The notes under the pieces are model-generated. The model was not told the DNA's origin, ran no database searches, and saw only the letters and a list, made by a program, of their open reading frames with translations. The translations under genes and the position numbers were made by a program. From Flintibacter faecis (GTDB taxonomy: Bacteria; Bacillota; Clostridia; Oscillospirales; Oscillospiraceae), in assembly GCF_014287875.1 (NCBI RefSeq), contig NZ_JACOPN010000002.1, positions 1-64,000 of the forward strand: DNA of 64,000 nt, read 5' to 3'. Every line of letters starts with the position of its first letter. Position 1 is the first letter of the stretch. Below are positions 61,852 through 64,000 of the stretch, in pieces.

Positions 61852-62397
61852 ATGGAACACAACAAGGAATTTTTAAATCTGCTGCTGGACCGGCGCAGCT
61901 GCCGGGCTTTTCAGCCTGACCCGGTGGACCGCCCCACGCTGGCCGCCATTGTGGAGGCGGGCCGCTATGCCCCCAGCGCCATGAACATCCAAAAGAATCA
62001 CTTCTACATCATCACCGACCCGGCGCTGCTGACCCAGCTCACCGAGACGGTGAGCCGCAAGCTGGAGAACTTTGCCGGGCGGGACTTCCGCTATGGCGCT
62101 CCCGCCCTGGTGCTGGTGACCAACCGAAAGCGAAATACCATGGCCCTGCAGGATGCCTCCTGCGCTATGGAAAACATGATGCTGGCCGCCTATTCCATGG
62201 GCGTGGGCTCCTGTTGGATCAATCAGCCCTTCCACCTGCAGGACGACCCCGATCTGCGCGCCCTCCTGGCCCCCCTGGGCGTAACGGAGAAGGACCTGCT
62301 GTGCTGCGCCCTGGCCCTGGGACTGCCCCAGGGGGAGCTGCCCCGCTCCCGCCCGGAGCGCACAGGCAACCTGGTCACCTGGGTGGACGGCGTGTAA
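61852..62397 (+). CDS. Nitroreductase-family flavoprotein
   Basis: The product has 181 residues from the ATG at 61852, 9 bp after GGGAG; the ATG at 61843 touches the ribosome site. FMN-binding nitroreductase marks: LLLDRRSCRAFQPDPVDRPTLAAIVEAGRYAPSAMNIQKNHFYIITD (RRSxRxF and APSAMN), then DASCAMENMMLAAYSMGVGSCWINQ and LCCALALGLPQGELPRSRPER. These enzymes reduce nitro groups, quinones or flavins with NAD(P)H as dimers. The substrate is unknown. It is divergent from the metal-resistance unit, with the promoters about 40 bp apart. Confidence 0.92.
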   Translation: MEHNKEFLNLLLDRRSCRAFQPDPVDRPTLAAIVEAGRYAPSAMNIQKNHFYIITDPALLTQLTETVSRKLENFAGRDFRYGAPALVLVTNRKRNTMALQDASCAMENMMLAAYSMGVGSCWINQPFHLQDDPDLRALLAPLGVTEKDLLCCALALGLPQGELPRSRPERTGNLVTWVDGV

Positions 62398-62501
62398 AAA
62401 GTTTTTTCTGATTTTGGGAACCTTTTTCTCCGGGTTTCGTCCAACCATAGCGTAACACCAAAACGCTGAATTTCAGCCCGAACAAAAGGAGAACCTAAGT
62501 T

Positions 62502-63479
62502 ATGAAACGACGCACCCTCTCTCTGGTCCTGGCCTGCGCCCTGTCTGTGGCTCTGCTGTCCGCCTGCGGCGGCAAGGGGTCTGACGGCTCCGTCTCCGGC
62601 TCTTCCAGCGGAAGTCTGCTGCCCGACGGCTCCGTCTCCTCCTCTGCGTCAGAGGGACCCGCTCAGCCCGACACCTCCGCCCCCGACCAGTCCCAGCCTG
62701 ACACCTCCTCTCCCGACGGCTCCCAGTCCGATGCCGTTCAGGAGCCCAGCGCCGTCGCCTCCCTGTCTCTGAACAAGAACAGCTTCACCCTGTCCAAGGC
62801 GGGGGCGACCTATCGCCTGAAATATACCCTCTCCCCCGAGGGCGGCAAGGTGACCTTCTCCTCCAGCGACGAGAAGGTGGCCACGGTCAACGACAAGGGC
62901 ACTGTCACCGCCGTGGCCCCCGGCTCCGCCGTGATCACCGTGACCAGCGGCAAGCTGACCGCCCAGTGCACCGTCAAGTGCAGCTGGAAGGCGGCCGAAA
63001 AGCCCGCCGAGAGCGCCAAGCCCTCCGCCCCCAGCCAGAGCGCCCAGGACAAGCTGCCCTCCCAGGAGGAGAAGGCGGTGGATCTGGCCGCCTTCTTCAC
63101 CAAGATCGAAAAGGACTATGACATGTCCTCCATGGAGGCCGCCGACAGCGAGCTCATCGAAAACTGCTACCCCGGCCTGTCCGCCATCCAGACCCAGCAG
63201 CTGGCCGTTTATATGTGCATGATGAACCCCTCTCCCAACGGAGACGTGGTGCTGGTCCAGGTGAAGGACAGCAAGGACGTGGACGCAGTGAAGGCCATTC
63301 TTCAGGCCCGCATCCAGTACATGGTGGGCGACGGCAACGGCCCCGGCGGCGCCTGGTATCCCGAGCCCACCGAGATGTGGGAGAACAACTCCCGCATCGT
63401 CACCCACGGCAACTATGTCATGATGGTGGCCGACTTCGAGTGCGAGAACATCGTGAACGCATTCAACGCCCTGTTTTGA
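62502..63479 (+). CDS. Lipoprotein with Ig-like (BIG2) and DUF4358-like domains
   Basis: The product has 325 residues. The lipobox is ALLSACGG (Cys about residue 22). A Ser/Pro/Asp-rich linker (about 25-85) leads to a BIG2-like domain (about 88-165: SLSLNKNSFTLSKAGATYRLKYTLSPEGGKVTFSSSDEKVATVNDKGTVTAVAPG). A second linker follows. The C-terminal domain (about 195-325) has IENCYPGLSAIQTQQLAVYMCMMNPSPNGDVVLVQVKD and the NYVMMVADFECENIVNAFNALF end, as in DUF4358 proteins. The gene precedes an MBOAT gene; DUF4358 genes often travel with MBOAT/DHHW O-acetylation genes. It is probably extracellular and anchored by lipid. Confidence 0.85.
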   Translation: MKRRTLSLVLACALSVALLSACGGKGSDGSVSGSSSGSLLPDGSVSSSASEGPAQPDTSAPDQSQPDTSSPDGSQSDAVQEPSAVASLSLNKNSFTLSKAGATYRLKYTLSPEGGKVTFSSSDEKVATVNDKGTVTAVAPGSAVITVTSGKLTAQCTVKCSWKAAEKPAESAKPSAPSQSAQDKLPSQEEKAVDLAAFFTKIEKDYDMSSMEAADSELIENCYPGLSAIQTQQLAVYMCMMNPSPNGDVVLVQVKDSKDVDAVKAILQARIQYMVGDGNGPGGAWYPEPTEMWENNSRIVTHGNYVMMVADFECENIVNAFNALF

Positions 63480-63509
63480 GCCGGACCCAAATTTAACAAA
63501 TAGACAGAA

Positions 63510-63541
63510 CGGCGGACGAAGAGACCCTCGTCCGCCGTTCT
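63510..63541 (+). terminator. Hairpin between the lipoprotein and MBOAT genes
   Basis: GAACGGCGGACGA pairs with TCGTCCGCCGTTC. Only a short T-poor stretch follows, so it may be an intercistronic hairpin rather than a full terminator. Confidence 0.55.
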
Positions 63542-63555
63542 CGTGAGGAGCGCTT

Positions 63556-64000
63556 ATGGTTTTTTCAACGCCCATCTTCCTGTTTTATTTTCTCACCCTG
63601 ACCCTGCTGGTCTACTATCTGGTGCCCCGGCGGCTGCGCAATCCGGTGCTGCTGTGCGCCTCCCTGCTGTTCTATTTCTGGGGGGAGCGGGTCTACACCG
63701 TCATTATGCTGCTGTCCACCGCCATCGACTATACCCACGGGATGCTGGTGGAGCGGTGCAAGGCCCGGGGGAATGACCGGGGGGCCCGGATGGCGGTGGC
63801 CTCGTCCATGGTGTTCAATCTGGGGCTGCTGTTCTTCTTCAAGTACTGGGACTTTCTGGCCGGGTCTCTCCAGGCCGTGGGTCTGGGCTTTATGCCCGTG
63901 CTGAACATCCACCTGCCCATCGGCATCTCCTTCTATACCTTCCAGACCATGAGCTATACCATCGACGTATACCGTGGGGATGCCCGGGCCCAGCGCTCCA
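63556..64000 (+). CDS. MBOAT-family O-acyltransferase, 5' part (AlgI/DltB-like)
   Basis: 148 codons lie inside the window and the frame runs off the right edge. The ATG follows GAGGAGCGCTT. The N-terminal region is typical of AlgI-type acyltransferases: MVFSTPIFLFYFLTLTLLVYYLVPRRLRNPVLLCASLLFYFWGE, STAIDYTHG, FFKYWDFLAGSL, and the conserved LPIGISFYTFQTMSYTIDVYRGD. The catalytic His lies further on, outside the window. MBOAT proteins transfer acetyl groups across the membrane to a surface polysaccharide with a DHHW or AlgX-type partner, which is likely encoded downstream. Confidence 0.92.
   Translation, partial: MVFSTPIFLFYFLTLTLLVYYLVPRRLRNPVLLCASLLFYFWGERVYTVIMLLSTAIDYTHGMLVERCKARGNDRGARMAVASSMVFNLGLLFFFKYWDFLAGSLQAVGLGFMPVLNIHLPIGISFYTFQTMSYTIDVYRGDARAQRS

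Overview
The window looks like chromosomal DNA of a G+C-rich, spore-forming, anaerobic Clostridia member, most likely an Oscillospiraceae (Flavonifractor/Lawsonibacter/Oscillibacter-like). The reasons are high G+C Firmicutes-style genes with strong AGGAGG ribosome sites, spoIVB and spo0A side by side, a dcw cluster opened by mraZ, a T-box leader, a class-I c-di-GMP riboswitch, and many intergenic hairpin repeats of the kind seen in that family. The taxon is inferred; there is no rRNA gene in the window.

Layout. 1-6.3 kb: a transposase-like tail, an alanine:cation symporter with a structured leader, a large sortase-type surface protein behind a c-di-GMP riboswitch, then a repeat block and a decayed ECF S-component remnant. 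6.3-17.4 kb (minus strand): TAXI-TRAP transporter, a TSCPD protein, spo0A, spoIVB, a small coiled protein, a Ca2+-type P-ATPase and a uracil permease with an attenuator-like leader. 17.8-20.8 kb: a lysA-like decarboxylase, lrgAB and a GNAT acetyltransferase. 20.9-34.4 kb (minus): the division and cell wall cluster mraZ-rsmH-ftsL-pbp-murE-mraY-ftsW-murG-murA-ftsQ-ftsZ, without murF, murD, murC or ftsA. 34.5-39.5 kb (minus): T-box-aspS2-gatC-gatA-gatB for transamidation. 39.6-45.9 kb: uracil-DNA glycosylase, a lipoprotein, an NSS transporter, a D-amino-acid aminotransferase, a PAP2 phosphatase and a glycosyltransferase. 46-54.7 kb (plus): a purine operon purE-C-F-M-N-(IMP cyclohydrolase)-(AICAR transformylase)-[four-helix-bundle insert]-purD. 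54.8-58.6 kb: a DivIVA-like protein, then murC and a MATE exporter. 58.9-61.7 kb (minus): ArsR regulator, HMA metallochaperone, Zn/Cd-type P-ATPase and an XRE regulator. 61.8-64 kb: nitroreductase, DUF4358-like lipoprotein and the start of an MBOAT acyltransferase.

Most notable observations. (1) The Spo0A receiver domain has Glu in place of the phospho-accepting Asp and has lost one acidic-pocket Asp, while its DNA-binding domain is intact. (2) A four-helix-bundle (S23/IVP-like) gene is flanked by GTTAGGAGTGATGAG-type inverted repeats and sits in the pur operon; two coding-free copies of the same repeats sit in the dcw operon, and all three directly follow a stop codon. (3) A c-di-GMP riboswitch precedes a surface protein carrying DnaJ-like CXXCXGXG clusters. 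(4) PurF lacks the N-terminal catalytic Cys. (5) A possible leader peptide plus terminator precedes purE. (6) Phased MraZ-type boxes precede mraZ, and a T-box with an apparent Asn specifier precedes aspS2-gatCAB.
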